Below, piece after piece: positions 57,101 to 63,968 of a DNA stretch of 64,000 nucleotides. Position numbers and translations under genes: made by a program. The stretch's first letter is position 1. Every line of letters starts with the position of its first letter. The DNA lies in assembly GCF_001857965.1 (NCBI RefSeq), contig NZ_CP017774.1:2790001-2854000 (forward strand), given 5' to 3'. Under the pieces are notes generated by a model. The model made no database searches. It was given only the letters and a program-made list of their open reading frames with translations, and was not told where the DNA came from. Source of the stretch: Flavobacterium commune. GTDB lineage: Bacteria > Bacteroidota > Bacteroidia > Flavobacteriales > Flavobacteriaceae.

Positions 57101-58149
57101 GTTCTTCTTTGGTAGCTTGTTGTGGAAGTTAGTGTAGGAGGACTGTAGGCTGCCAATGTTGCTCCTCCAATGGTTTGAAAACTGCCACTAGCATTGGTTT
57201 GCCATTGATAAGAAATGGTTCCATCTCCGGTTCCATCCATTGTAGAAGTAAGTGGGTCAGACACTGTTCCACTACAAATCATTTGAGTATTACCAATAGT
57301 TCCCGGAGTAACCACTGATTGTATTGTAACGGTTTTTGTTTCTGTATTAGTAAAACTGCTTCCATCAGTAACACTAAAGGAAATACTGTATTGTCCTGAA
57401 AGCGCAGGTGTAAATGAGGTTGTTGTTGAGGTGCTGTTAGTAATGGCAACCGCATTATTATTTGGGTCTTTTACAGTCCAAAGATAAGTTACACTACCAT
57501 TTGGAGTTCCTGTATATCCACCTGTTAGTGCTATATTAGTTCCATTGCAAAGGGTTGAAGAAAAATCAACAGGGTTTATAATGTTGGCATTTAGTGTTCC
57601 TGATCCGGCAACGATTTCTCCAAATGTTAATACGTCGCTATTACCTGATCCATTACAAACAGCAATTAATTTGTTGTCAATGTATATTTCGGTATTATTG
57701 GAACAGGCCCCTGAAATAGTTCCTCCAGCATCGATTTTAATAACTGCGTTGTTGGGTAAATACAATTGTGTTTTTTGGTTGGTAAAATTTAAAATACCAG
57801 TAGCAGTTAGGTATAAAAGCGGTGTTTTTAAATCAACTTGTTTCGGATTTGAACCTGCTAATAAATTTAAAGTTCCATTAACAATTAAATCTCCTATTGA
57901 AGTTGTAACCAGATTTGTGGAAACCGTAATTGTATGGCTAGAATTAATCGTAACAGCATAGTTTCCATTAGCCTGACCAGGATAATTCAAAGCAGATTCC
58001 CAATTAAGTGTTGTGCCATTGTAAATTTCCCATGAAGAAGCAGATTCCCAATTACCCGTAGCTTTTGATTGGAAATCACCATCTGCCTGACTGTAAGCGG
58101 AAAGGAAATTAAATATAATAAATAGTAAGAATAAGTATTTTTGTTTCAT
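48145..58149 (-). CDS. giant T9SS repeat adhesin
   Basis: This 3334-residue secreted protein has a signal peptide (1-20), beta-rich N-terminal region with a PKD-like and an Ig-like segment (to about 372), twelve 84-residue HYR/Ig-like repeats (373-1380), further HYR-like repeats (about 1381-1860), a segment resembling MAM/jelly-roll modules (about 2120-2290), a LamG-like concanavalin domain (about 2446-2610), a region typical of flavobacterial surface proteins (SSPVSN, LIGNPYPSALDADEFI) and a C-terminal T9SS sorting domain ending KIIIK. It is probably anchored on the cell surface for adhesion, gliding or biofilm. Upstream 58150-58561 shows no clear promoter box. Confidence 0.9.
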   Translation of the reverse strand: MKQKYLFLLFIIFNFLSAYSQADGDFQSKATGNWESASSWEIYNGTTLNWESALNYPGQANGNYAVTINSSHTITVSTNLVTTSIGDLIVNGTLNLLAGSNPKQVDLKTPLLYLTATGILNFTNQKTQLYLPNNAVIKIDAGGTISGACSNNTEIYIDNKLIAVCNGSGNSDVLTFGEIVAGSGTLNANIINPVDFSSTLCNGTNIALTGGYTGTPNGSVTYLWTVKDPNNNAVAITNSTSTTTSFTPALSGQYSISFSVTDGSSFTNTETKTVTIQSVVTPGTIGNTQMICSGTVSDPLTSTMDGTGDGTISYQWQTNASGSFQTIGGATLAAYSPPTLTSTTSYQRRTVSILNGVACYSAYTTPVIITVGDTTNPVLTAEASQNATLNASCLVTIPNLVDGSSATDNCTGTTITQSPAAGTTQAAVHNGTINVTVTATDTAGNTDSEIVVITAKDLTAPVLTAEASQNATLNASCLVTIPNLVDGSSATDNCTGTTITQSPTAGTTQAAVHNGTINVTVTATDAAGNTDSEIVVITAKDLTAPVLTAEANQNATLNASCLVTIPNLVDGSSATDNCTGTTITQSPAAGTTQAAVHNGTINVTVTATDAAGNTDSEIVVITAKDLTAPALTTEASQNATLNASCLVTIPNLVDGSSATDNCTGTTITQSPAAGTTQAAVHNGTINVTVTATDAAGNTDSEIVIITAKDLTAPVLTAEANQNATLNASCLVTIPNLVDGSSATDNCTGTTITQSPAAGTTQAAVNNGTINVTVTATDAAGNTDSEIVIITAKDLTAPVLTAEANQNATLNASCLVTIPNLVDGSSATDNCTGTTITQSPAAGSTQAAVHNGTINVTVTATDAAGNNDSEIVVITAKDLTAPVLTAEASQNATLNASCLVTIPNLVDGSSATDNCTGTTITQSPAAGSTQAAVHNGTINVTVTATDAAGNNDSEIVVITAKDLTAPVLTAEASQNATLNASCLVTIPNLVDGSSATDNCTGTTITQSPTAGTTQAAVHNGTINVTVTATDAAGNTDSEIVVITAKDLTAPVLTAEANQNATLNASCLVTIPNLVDGSSATDNCTGTTITQSPTAGTTQAAVHNGTINVTVTATDTAGNIDSEIVVITAKDLTAPVLTAEANQNATLNASCLVTIPNLVDGSSATDNCTGTTITQSPAAGTTQAAVNNGTINVTVTATDAAGNTDSEIVIITAKDLTAPVLTAEANQNATLNASCLVTIPNLVDGSSATDNCTGTTITQSPAAGTTQAAVNNGTINVTVTATDAAGNTDSEIVVITAKDLTAPVLTAEANQNATLNASCLVTIPNLVDGSSATDNCTGTTITQSPAAGTTQAAVHNGTINITVTTTDAAGNIDSEIVVITAKDLTNPTLTVGANQTANTNAGLCTASVVVTNTTFSDNCSGSSISYSLSGATNAATTSGQIGTYVFNRGVTTINYTVTDAAGNTTTGSKTITVTDNIKPTITAPPTINTTTNTACTATGVALGTPTTADNCAVASVTNNHPSTTYPLGNTTVIWTVTDSSGNTATANQIVTVTDNVPPTITCPGNISANTSANGTGDCYTTVNIGTPTTNDNCGIASVVASVSGTIINTATYQFPIGNTTVNWTVTDNAGLTASCNQTITVIDNENPSISCPGNQNVNYNNNCQFSLQDYTSLATASDNCDTNLTITQSPTPGTLISAAITTVTLTARDDANRTSTCTFTVSAIDNIAPTAVCKNYTANLSAGGTVNIAALNLDNGSSDNCGIVNMTVSPNAFNCSNVGSNNVVFTVYDNNGNSNSCNAVITVVDNTPPTMICKNFVVVIDPISRVANIKASDIDNGSNDACGIASLSVSPSTFPDSPNLYTATTTLTAVDVNGNSNSCTATVTVEPPKNLFTYLTGVIINPIPDNPQPPSALVEVTACPGGITVPKDIQFTLQAIGTYNLQASHVLNWEYSNDNGETWISIPNTAGLLTYTLIGLTSDTFVRLRITDADNPSLVKTSAEAYARFLPPDEPPIIVSHTALDICLGDSVTVNAESFYDQPEGQFGKGGKFNYAQPDGWRVDGKDGEFPASGNNNEQPTWKETNSTNNPNTTFSGINYDTSDNTKFAIAHAAQANRITTLETPVFSTIGMTSSEAILTFYTAYYFCNGGSGKIELSFDAGNTYTVTLNTMQNDILTAGNTTGVRAYKGSGGSACTKQYLVADAFRYTSINLGPYAGLAGLRVRFTFNSGPSGGSCNNVTFPKHASNNCTNNQTFNVGSGWAIDDVGFTFGTVDDELEWTDEDGNVIATGTTATVTPVTPGIREYGVTTLVNGCRTDNDAGTNYVNINTSLAYAGEDYIPLASNCGENTLQLNAYDNTVSAVTNYNKGAWKSNLYVVPDTASGDTDYPGTGITGTWTIISASTTSCGNSAVFSSATDPNAVFTADPGSYTLRWTLTNGCFDEVNITVIDCKSVDFDGNNDYVSFKDNYNLNAAFSIEAWVKPNSTDGTRTVFSRKDNGSNNSGYDLSIVNSQLRFNWYNASGANNVTSGSYSIGTDRWYHLAVTFDGSTYKLYVDGLEIATKNGATPTATSNNIEALLGAMDQTATNIPTNYFHGWIDELKIWNKAIGVEQIRQMMNQEIDISGSDVGGVVIPMKIYGTDSDQNGIEDNPLLWNNLLGYYRMNTNCGDLAAYKGISGRLHNINSSQQQTAPIPYTSRVSNQTWNTDNTWTHFDVWNVPNSSGINNQPINWNIVRLNHQVTSNTQDLTLLGLIVLSNELIITNSGTQNETNPGHGLWITHYLKLDGKIDLIGESQLVQKRYTLAQYSESIFEESSTGFIEIDQQGKKNSFNYNYWSSPVSNRGAANNSTYAMFNILRDGTDSSNPKAITFGDGAYFADGPLSSPIKISNRWIWTYSSLTPASNSNWDNYWQWQYKASTGLIAAADGFTMKGTGGTATINATQNYVFTGKPNSGTINKFIAINQTYLIGNPYPSALDADEFIKDNLKDCTGCKGTINTFGGALYFWDHFGLSNNHVLAQYEGGYAVYTLTGGVSAIANDPLNVNNGATGSKIPQRYIPVGQAFYINASSNGVVQGGTFSFKNSQRAFVRETSGNAIFMKVANDKNSFADKETVDKRMKIRLGFDSPIATHRQILVGTDPNTTNQFDFGYDARMIDVNDNDMYWELENTPVIIQGIPSFGTEQIIPLGIKIANEGQSTIKIDALENVPNNLDIFLYDNVTKTYHDLRIANLDISLAAGEYTGRFSLQFVNRLTSINETTIENGIITYYTNENQMLNIRNYFSDVTIKSVALFSILKQNIDNWKITDSDQNHIQIPVRNLSWAVYLVLIKTNKGEFYQKIIIK
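54010..57033 (-). repeat. twelve tandem 252-bp repeats
   Basis: Exactly twelve units of 252 bp (84 codons) span 3024 bp with no frame break. The conserved core reads TLNASCLVTIPNLVDGSS and TDNCTGTTITQSP. Units differ by few bases; copies 5, 10 and 11 share VNNG instead of VHNG, and copies 6 and 7 share AAGST/GNND. This indicates recent unit and block duplication. Confidence 0.95.
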
Positions 58150-58561
58150 GATTAATCCGATTTAAATTCAAAAAACAATTTTTAAATATTTTATCAAGCT
58201 TTAATAGGGTATGTTTTTTTAGCCTGAATATTTTTTGATAGAGATTAATAGTTTCTCTTCTAGGAAAAAAGGTGAATGTTTTTTTTGAGTAAAATTCTCA
58301 ATAAACAGCTAGGATCAATTCTTGGATTGTTACTATTTAAAGTAATAGTGTAAAATTAAATATTAAACCGCGGTAATTATAGTTTAATCGATGATAGGCC
58401 GTATATCTCGATAAAGTACATTTTATTTGATGGTGGCTTTTTTTGAAAGTATTATTTTACGTTGCTTTGACTTAAAATAAGATTTTTAATACTTTAAGAA
58501 GTGGGTAGTTTTTCAAAATAATAATCCTGAAATCTGTTTTTTTAGAGGAAAGATTTTAAGA
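58150..58561. other. 412-bp non-coding gap
   Basis: The gap upstream of the giant adhesin and downstream of apbE is AT-rich. I see no ORF of note, no strong hairpin followed by a T-run and no TAnnTTTG on the minus strand. It presumably holds the adhesin promoter and leader. Confidence 0.5.
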
Positions 58562-59569
58562 TTATTTATACCTTTTTAATAAATGCTTAGGGAAGTTTTT
58601 AGATTTTATCATTTTCCCTGAATCGGTAATTAGAATAAAATAATAATCAGGATACTGATCTAGTAGTTTTACAGCTTTTTTTTTACCTAAAACCATAGCC
58701 GAGGTACTAAAACCATTAGCAGTTTCAGCATTAGGACCAAAAACGCTTACGCTACACAATCCCGTTGCGGGATAACCTGTAGTTGGATTAATAATATGAG
58801 AATAACGTTTTTCGTTAAAAACAACAAACTTTTCGTAAGAGCCAGAAGTAGTGACAGCTCCTTGTTTCAGGGAAATTGTAGCTAAAATTTGGCTTGGATC
58901 AAAAGGATTTGTGATGCCAATATTCCAAGGTTTTCCGTCAGGCTGTGTTCCCCAAACGCTCATGTCGCCTGTGGCATTTACAATTCCGGATTGGATTCCT
59001 TTGGCAAGCATCATTTGTTGGCATTTGTGGGTGGCATAACCTTCGCCAAGTGCACCGAATCCAATTTTCATTCCTTTTAATTTTAAGAAAATAGTCGAAT
59101 TGATACTGTCTAGGATTATGTTTTTATAACCTACTTTTTCAACTGATTTTTTAATCGCTTCGGGAGTTGGCATTTCGGTCATGGAACCGTCAAATTTCCA
59201 AATACGATCCATGGCGGCAAAACTAATATCAAAAGCGCCATTGGTAATTTCAGAAAAGTGTAAAGCTCTTTTGGTTAATTCAAAAAGTTCTTTGTCCACT
59301 TTTACAGGACGAATCCCTGCATTTTGATTGACTTCTGAAACTTGTGAAGTAGGTTTCCAGTCGGAGATGAGGTGTTCGATACGGGCAATTTCGGCAATGA
59401 TGACATCAATATTTTGTTCGGCAGAAAGAGAATCCTGAGCTACAATATTAATATCAAAACGACCTCCCATGAGCATTGTCGATCTTTTTCGTAACACTTG
59501 CGAATGACAAGAAAAACCAAATAGCAAAAAAGTAAAGAAGCTTATAATTGTTAAGGATTTGGTTTTCAT
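58562..59569 (-). CDS. apbE: FAD:protein FMN transferase ApbE
   Basis: ApbE transfers FMN from FAD to a Ser/Thr of target proteins outside the cytosol. The 335-residue lipoprotein has lipobox FGFSC (Cys21) and the ApbE motifs GAFDIS, GALGEGYA, NATGDMSVWG and TTSGSYEKF followed by HIINPTTGYPA. It is the last gene of a four-gene group, separated from the PepSY reductase by a dispersed repeat (59590-59778). Its likely target is the DUF2271 protein of this operon. Confidence 0.93.
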   Translation of the reverse strand: MKTKSLTIISFFTFLLFGFSCHSQVLRKRSTMLMGGRFDINIVAQDSLSAEQNIDVIIAEIARIEHLISDWKPTSQVSEVNQNAGIRPVKVDKELFELTKRALHFSEITNGAFDISFAAMDRIWKFDGSMTEMPTPEAIKKSVEKVGYKNIILDSINSTIFLKLKGMKIGFGALGEGYATHKCQQMMLAKGIQSGIVNATGDMSVWGTQPDGKPWNIGITNPFDPSQILATISLKQGAVTTSGSYEKFVVFNEKRYSHIINPTTGYPATGLCSVSVFGPNAETANGFSTSAMVLGKKKAVKLLDQYPDYYFILITDSGKMIKSKNFPKHLLKRYK

Positions 59570-59589
59570 TCGTATATTAAATAAAATTA

Positions 59590-59778
59590 ATAACAGTCCG
59601 CTTAAGCGGACACAATAAAAAAATAGGCCACTGATGAGACTGATTGGACAGATAAAAACAGATTTTTTATAGCTCTTTATAAACTACAATCAGCGATAAT
59701 CCGTTAAAATCAGCTTCACCTGCCTGTCGGCAGACAGGTCTGTGTGCCATTCTCAATGATTGATAAGAAAGTCATAAA
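59590..59778. repeat. dispersed intergenic repeat, copy B
   Basis: Homologous to 1-205 in the same direction: GTCCGCTTAAGCGGAC hairpin at 59596-59611, AATAAAAAAATAGGCCAC, TAGCTCTTT, CGATAATCCG and CCATTCTCAAT. The 29-nt palindromic cassette lies at 59716-59744, in the right half and inverted relative to copy A. The element sits between the PepSY reductase gene and apbE. Confidence 0.85.
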
Positions 59779-59779
59779 A

Positions 59780-61954
59780 TTAATAACAATCAGTCAGGAT
59801 TTGCCCTTTGACTTTGTATTCAGAAAGTGTTGTGTTATTTTTAGAAATACAAATAGCGTCTAATACTTTTTCGACATCAAACTGCATGGCCAGTGCACCA
59901 CAAATCATAATTACGCCATCATTTTGCAATAAATTAGCAAAGAAATCAGCGTCAATTTGGATTAAATCCATCACATAATGATGGTTGGCTTCACGGGAAT
60001 ATGCCAGATGAAATTGTGTTAAATATTGTTTTTGCATCATTTCTGAAGCAAAATCCTGATAATGCTTCGTGATTTCAGTTTCTTGGCGAAATCCGGAATA
60101 CAAGTGAATGTAGGTTTTTTTCTTATTTTGTGCAATCATTCCCAGAAAAGGAGCGATTCCTGTTCCATTTGAAATTAGAGCAACCTGGCTTGCTTTTTTG
60201 GGAAAATGAAAAGCGTGATTATTTATAATTTGAGATTTGATTGTATCTCCTGGTTTTAGATTGTATAAAAATCCGGAACCTAAACCGTTAGGATGCAATT
60301 TTACGGCTAATTGAAGATTTCCATTTCTTTTTCCAATAGAGTACAAACGTTCGCGATTGTCATTAGCCGGATAAATAGCCAAGAGATCTCCTGATGTGAA
60401 TTTGCTTCGAATTCCGGCTCTTAAAGTCAATAAAAAAGTTTGGTCGGTTTCTGAAATGATGGTTTTGTCTAAAACCATTAATTGTTGCAATCCCTTAGGA
60501 ATATGATTGTAAACCGATGGAGTAGTGCTTAATGAAATCCCCGTTTTGGCACTCCATAGTTGTACCCAATTGACAAATTCTTCGGCTGATTTATCATTTA
60601 CGGTTTGTAATTCTAACAAGCGATTGGTCCAGGTTTTAGTTTCTAAAAGGGCATCAACTTCTTTGGCATAACCACAAAAATCAGGATAGGATTTGGAACC
60701 AAAACCAATTACAGAATAATTAATAGTTTGATGTTGCGAATTTTTTTCTAAAAGCGATACAAATTTACTGGCATTAGAAGGTGAATCACCTAAGCCATAA
60801 GTGGAAGTGAAAATGAGTAAATGTTCCGCTTTTGGGTAAAGCGTATAATTGTTTAGTTGTGCCAAATGTGCTTTTTCGTCATTATCAATGATTTGTTTCA
60901 AAATAGCATTGGCAAAGCGCAACGAACTTCCGTTTTCTGAGCCTACTAATAAAATATATTTGCTTTCCTCGGCTTTGAATTTATTTTTAATGCGGCTTGC
61001 TCTTCTTTTAAAGGTCATAGCAAATCCCGAATAGATAAAAAACAGAATGTTTAAAGAAGCTAATCCGAGAATAAATGCCCAAATACTATTGGCTCTTCCG
61101 GTGTGTAAGTCCAAACTCAAATCGGCTAATAGGGCTGAGGCAGGGTAAAGTTCTTCTGAAATAATTTCGTTAGAATATTGATTGACTTCTATTTTTCGGT
61201 CTTTTAGTTCGAAAATATAATAATCCTCTTCATCGTCTGAAAAAGGAAATTCTATTTTAGTAACCTCGGCTAAAGGAGTATTTTTTAAATCGAATGTTTT
61301 TTTAGTTTGAGTTGTTGTTGGGTTTTCGGTTTGGTTTTCATTTTCGAAAAGATGAAATCGTTCCATTGATAAATAAGTTCCCGAAAGTGCTATAATCAAG
61401 ATGGGAATTAATGCCAAACGCCCCAATAAAACGTGGTAGTATTGTGCAAAATATTCTTTGATAATTTTAGCGAAGAAGTTGCGTAAACCTCTTTGCCTAT
61501 TGATAACAAGAGCAAAACCTGACATAGCAATTAATACTAATAAAAAAGAATTAATTCCTATAAACAATCGTCCTGTTTCATGTAGAAATAAAGAGCGGTG
61601 AAGTCCGGTAATCCAATTAATAAAATCACTTTTCTTAGTTGGAGTACCAATGATTTTTGCTGTTTCTGGATTGATATACGCATTGACATCGTTTCCATCA
61701 TTATCAATCGCTTGTAAAGTAACAAACTGATTGTGGTCGATACTTAATTCGGTTATTTCGGGATAGCTTTTTCGAAGTTCAGGCAGGGTTTTCCCCAATG
61801 TAATAGCATCGAAATTTTCCACCCGATGGGCAGGTATTTTCTGCTGTATAGCATCTACTGCAAGTATTGTACCTGTAACGGATGCGATAATTAAAAATGC
61901 AGCAGAAAATACCGCCAAAGCGAGGTGTGAGTACCGCCAAAAAGAAAGAGTCAT
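59780..61954 (-). CDS. PepSY-flavodoxin-FNR membrane reductase
   Basis: The 724-residue inner-membrane protein has four helices (about 10-33, 128-150, 178-196, 290-314) with PepSY-type periplasmic segments between them and several helix-border His residues (10, 119, 125, 174, 284) that could bind heme. It continues with a flavodoxin-like FMN domain (about 333-465, GSENGSS) and a ferredoxin-reductase-like FAD/NAD(P)H domain (490-724) with RLYS (536-539), GTGIAPF (597-603) and a C-terminal aromatic residue. It would carry electrons from cytosolic NAD(P)H across the membrane. It is 12 bp from the DUF2271 gene. Confidence 0.9.
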   Translation of the reverse strand: MTLSFWRYSHLALAVFSAAFLIIASVTGTILAVDAIQQKIPAHRVENFDAITLGKTLPELRKSYPEITELSIDHNQFVTLQAIDNDGNDVNAYINPETAKIIGTPTKKSDFINWITGLHRSLFLHETGRLFIGINSFLLVLIAMSGFALVINRQRGLRNFFAKIIKEYFAQYYHVLLGRLALIPILIIALSGTYLSMERFHLFENENQTENPTTTQTKKTFDLKNTPLAEVTKIEFPFSDDEEDYYIFELKDRKIEVNQYSNEIISEELYPASALLADLSLDLHTGRANSIWAFILGLASLNILFFIYSGFAMTFKRRASRIKNKFKAEESKYILLVGSENGSSLRFANAILKQIIDNDEKAHLAQLNNYTLYPKAEHLLIFTSTYGLGDSPSNASKFVSLLEKNSQHQTINYSVIGFGSKSYPDFCGYAKEVDALLETKTWTNRLLELQTVNDKSAEEFVNWVQLWSAKTGISLSTTPSVYNHIPKGLQQLMVLDKTIISETDQTFLLTLRAGIRSKFTSGDLLAIYPANDNRERLYSIGKRNGNLQLAVKLHPNGLGSGFLYNLKPGDTIKSQIINNHAFHFPKKASQVALISNGTGIAPFLGMIAQNKKKTYIHLYSGFRQETEITKHYQDFASEMMQKQYLTQFHLAYSREANHHYVMDLIQIDADFFANLLQNDGVIMICGALAMQFDVEKVLDAICISKNNTTLSEYKVKGQILTDCY

Positions 61955-61966
61955 TTAGCTATGCTT

Positions 61967-62449
61967 TTAAATTTTGCTTAATCTTACGTAGCGGATGTAT
62001 CCTTTTCCTTCCGATTTTGCTGCAATTCCAGCAGTTGTAAGTGGAATTTCTACATCGGAAACATGGTATTTTTGATTTTCAACTGCCGATTCGAAGCGCA
62101 ATTTATATCCTTTATTAATTTTAGAATCATCAATTTCAATTGTTGTCATGCTGCGATCTCCACCAGTAACTGAAGCACCAGTGATAGCACTAATGTTAGA
62201 AGGTTTTTTAGAGTTGAATTTATGCCATTCTTTTAAACTGTTGTACCATTTTTTGTCGTCTCCCATTACGTAAAGTGTTTTTTCGTAATCACCTTTGGCA
62301 TTAATCAAAGAAACTACTACATAAGCGCCTTCGCCAGCATAATTAGACATTTGAAGCATACATTTGTATTTGCTGCTTTGTGCGTTAGTCTGAAAAGAAA
62401 TAAGGAAAATAAATGCGCCAGCTAAGGCTGTTTTAATTAATGAGTTCAT
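61967..62449 (-). CDS. DUF2271 protein with candidate flavinylation motif
   Basis: A 160-residue exported protein with a signal peptide (1-23, TNAQ) and a DUF2271 beta-sandwich. ITGASVTGG at 89-97 fits the ApbE recognition pattern (S/T)GA(S/T), with Ser93 as possible FMN site. The gene lies between the ankyrin gene (4 bp gap) and the PepSY reductase, so it is the natural electron acceptor outside the membrane. DUF2271 has been linked to extracytosolic flavinylation in the literature as I recall; direct proof for this protein is absent. Confidence 0.85.
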   Translation of the reverse strand: MNSLIKTALAGAFIFLISFQTNAQSSKYKCMLQMSNYAGEGAYVVVSLINAKGDYEKTLYVMGDDKKWYNSLKEWHKFNSKKPSNISAITGASVTGGDRSMTTIEIDDSKINKGYKLRFESAVENQKYHVSDVEIPLTTAGIAAKSEGKGYIRYVRLSKI

Positions 62450-62453
62450 TTTA

Positions 62454-63968
62454 TTATTTTAAAATTTCAACAGAAATGTTGTTTTTAGTTAGTGTTTCGT
62501 TTTCTTTGGCTAAGTCGTAAGCACTTTCGTCAAAGTCGGTTTTAATATCTTTTTTGGCACCAATGGACAATAAGTATTTTATAATGGTATCATTGTCTGC
62601 AATCATAACAGCTTTGTGCAAAGCGGTTAATCCGTCTTTGTTTTTGGCATTTATATCAATATTTAAATCGGCTATTTTTTTTAACAAAAGTAAATCATTT
62701 TTTAGTACTGCAAAATGATACAAAGTACTTCCGTCTTTTTGTGCTTCAGCCAGTTTCAAACCATTATCTTGCAATAATTTTATTTTTGTAGTAAAAGGGT
62801 CTGCCTTAGGCGCATTGCTAGATTCTGGACCACGTCCTCCCATCATTTGTGGACGATACGATTGGATTAAATAGTAGCCTAAGTTGTTGTTGTCTTTGTC
62901 CAAAACAGCAATATTAGCTTTTTTGCTCAATAAAAGCTCAACAGTTTCCGGAGTTCCTGACAAGATTGCTATAGATAATGCTGATTCCCCTTTTGCATTT
63001 TGAACGTTGATGTCTTTTACTTTTGGAAGTAATAATTCCAGTGCCTGAGTATCTCTGGCAGCGGCTGCATTCATTAACACCGTATTTCCATCGTTATCAG
63101 CTTTGTTAACCTCAACTCCTTTGTTTAAGAAATAAGTGATAATTTCGGATTGATTGGGTTTGCGCACTAAATAGTGTAATACGTTTTCTCCTTCATTAGA
63201 AACTACACCTGGATTTAGCTTTAAATCATCTGTTAAATATTGAAAAACTTCAATGGTATTCGCTTCACGACGAGAACCCTGAGCAGCAATAATAAGTGCA
63301 TTGTCAGTAGCTTTTACCCCTTTTTGTAAAAGTGTTTTCAAAAGCTCAATATTTCCTGTTCTGGCTGCGTAATTAAAAGCAGTATTACCATTGTTGTCTG
63401 TGTCTTTTAACGAAAGTCCTTTAGCAATAAAATAATTAGTTAGGCTTAGATCTTTGTCATTTGCTATAGCCAAAAGTAAGAGAGTAGCTCCGTCTTTGTA
63501 TTTTTTCTTAACATCTAATCCGGCTTTGAAAAAAGCGTCATACAGGGCTGTTTTTTTTTGACCGGCATTAATGGCAAATGTTATAGGAGTAGTTCCGTGG
63601 CTGTCTTCAAAATGAATATCTGAACCTTTAGCAATTAAATAGTTTACTATTTCCAGATTTCCTTTGCTGGCTGCCCAATGCAGATAGATACGATTATCAT
63701 GAGTTAATTTGCTTACCGTATTTCCTGGTTGTTCCAATAAAAATTTAATAGTTTCATTTGGAGCCTCATTATTAATGGCATAAACCACAGCGTCAAAAGC
63801 CATTGGATTGCTTGCAGAAGGATTACTTCCTTTTGCAATTTCTGCTTTAAGTGCAGTAACATCAGGAGATGTTTTCCAAAAAGACGGTTCTAATAGTGAA
63901 TTTTTTTGTTGAGCTGTAGCAAAGAAAGTAGTAGCCAAAGCAAGAGAAACAAATAGATTTTTCTTCAT
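62454..63968 (-). CDS. exported ankyrin repeat protein
   Basis: The 504-residue protein has a signal peptide (1-19, ATAQ) and about a dozen ankyrin repeats spanning most of its length (e.g. YLHWAASKGNLEIVNYLIAKG, TALHKAVMIADNDTIIKYLLSIGA). It would provide a periplasmic protein-binding scaffold. First gene visible of the ankyrin-DUF2271-PepSY-apbE group; what lies upstream is outside the window (32 bp remain). Confidence 0.88.
   Translation of the reverse strand: MKKNLFVSLALATTFFATAQQKNSLLEPSFWKTSPDVTALKAEIAKGSNPSASNPMAFDAVVYAINNEAPNETIKFLLEQPGNTVSKLTHDNRIYLHWAASKGNLEIVNYLIAKGSDIHFEDSHGTTPITFAINAGQKKTALYDAFFKAGLDVKKKYKDGATLLLLAIANDKDLSLTNYFIAKGLSLKDTDNNGNTAFNYAARTGNIELLKTLLQKGVKATDNALIIAAQGSRREANTIEVFQYLTDDLKLNPGVVSNEGENVLHYLVRKPNQSEIITYFLNKGVEVNKADNDGNTVLMNAAAARDTQALELLLPKVKDINVQNAKGESALSIAILSGTPETVELLLSKKANIAVLDKDNNNLGYYLIQSYRPQMMGGRGPESSNAPKADPFTTKIKLLQDNGLKLAEAQKDGSTLYHFAVLKNDLLLLKKIADLNIDINAKNKDGLTALHKAVMIADNDTIIKYLLSIGAKKDIKTDFDESAYDLAKENETLTKNNISVEILK

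Noticed and set aside
58562..59569. ApbE with a mutated active site (GEGYA instead of GKGYA)
   Set aside because: Glu occurs at this place in characterised ApbE proteins such as that of E. coli as far as I recall, so it is not a defect.
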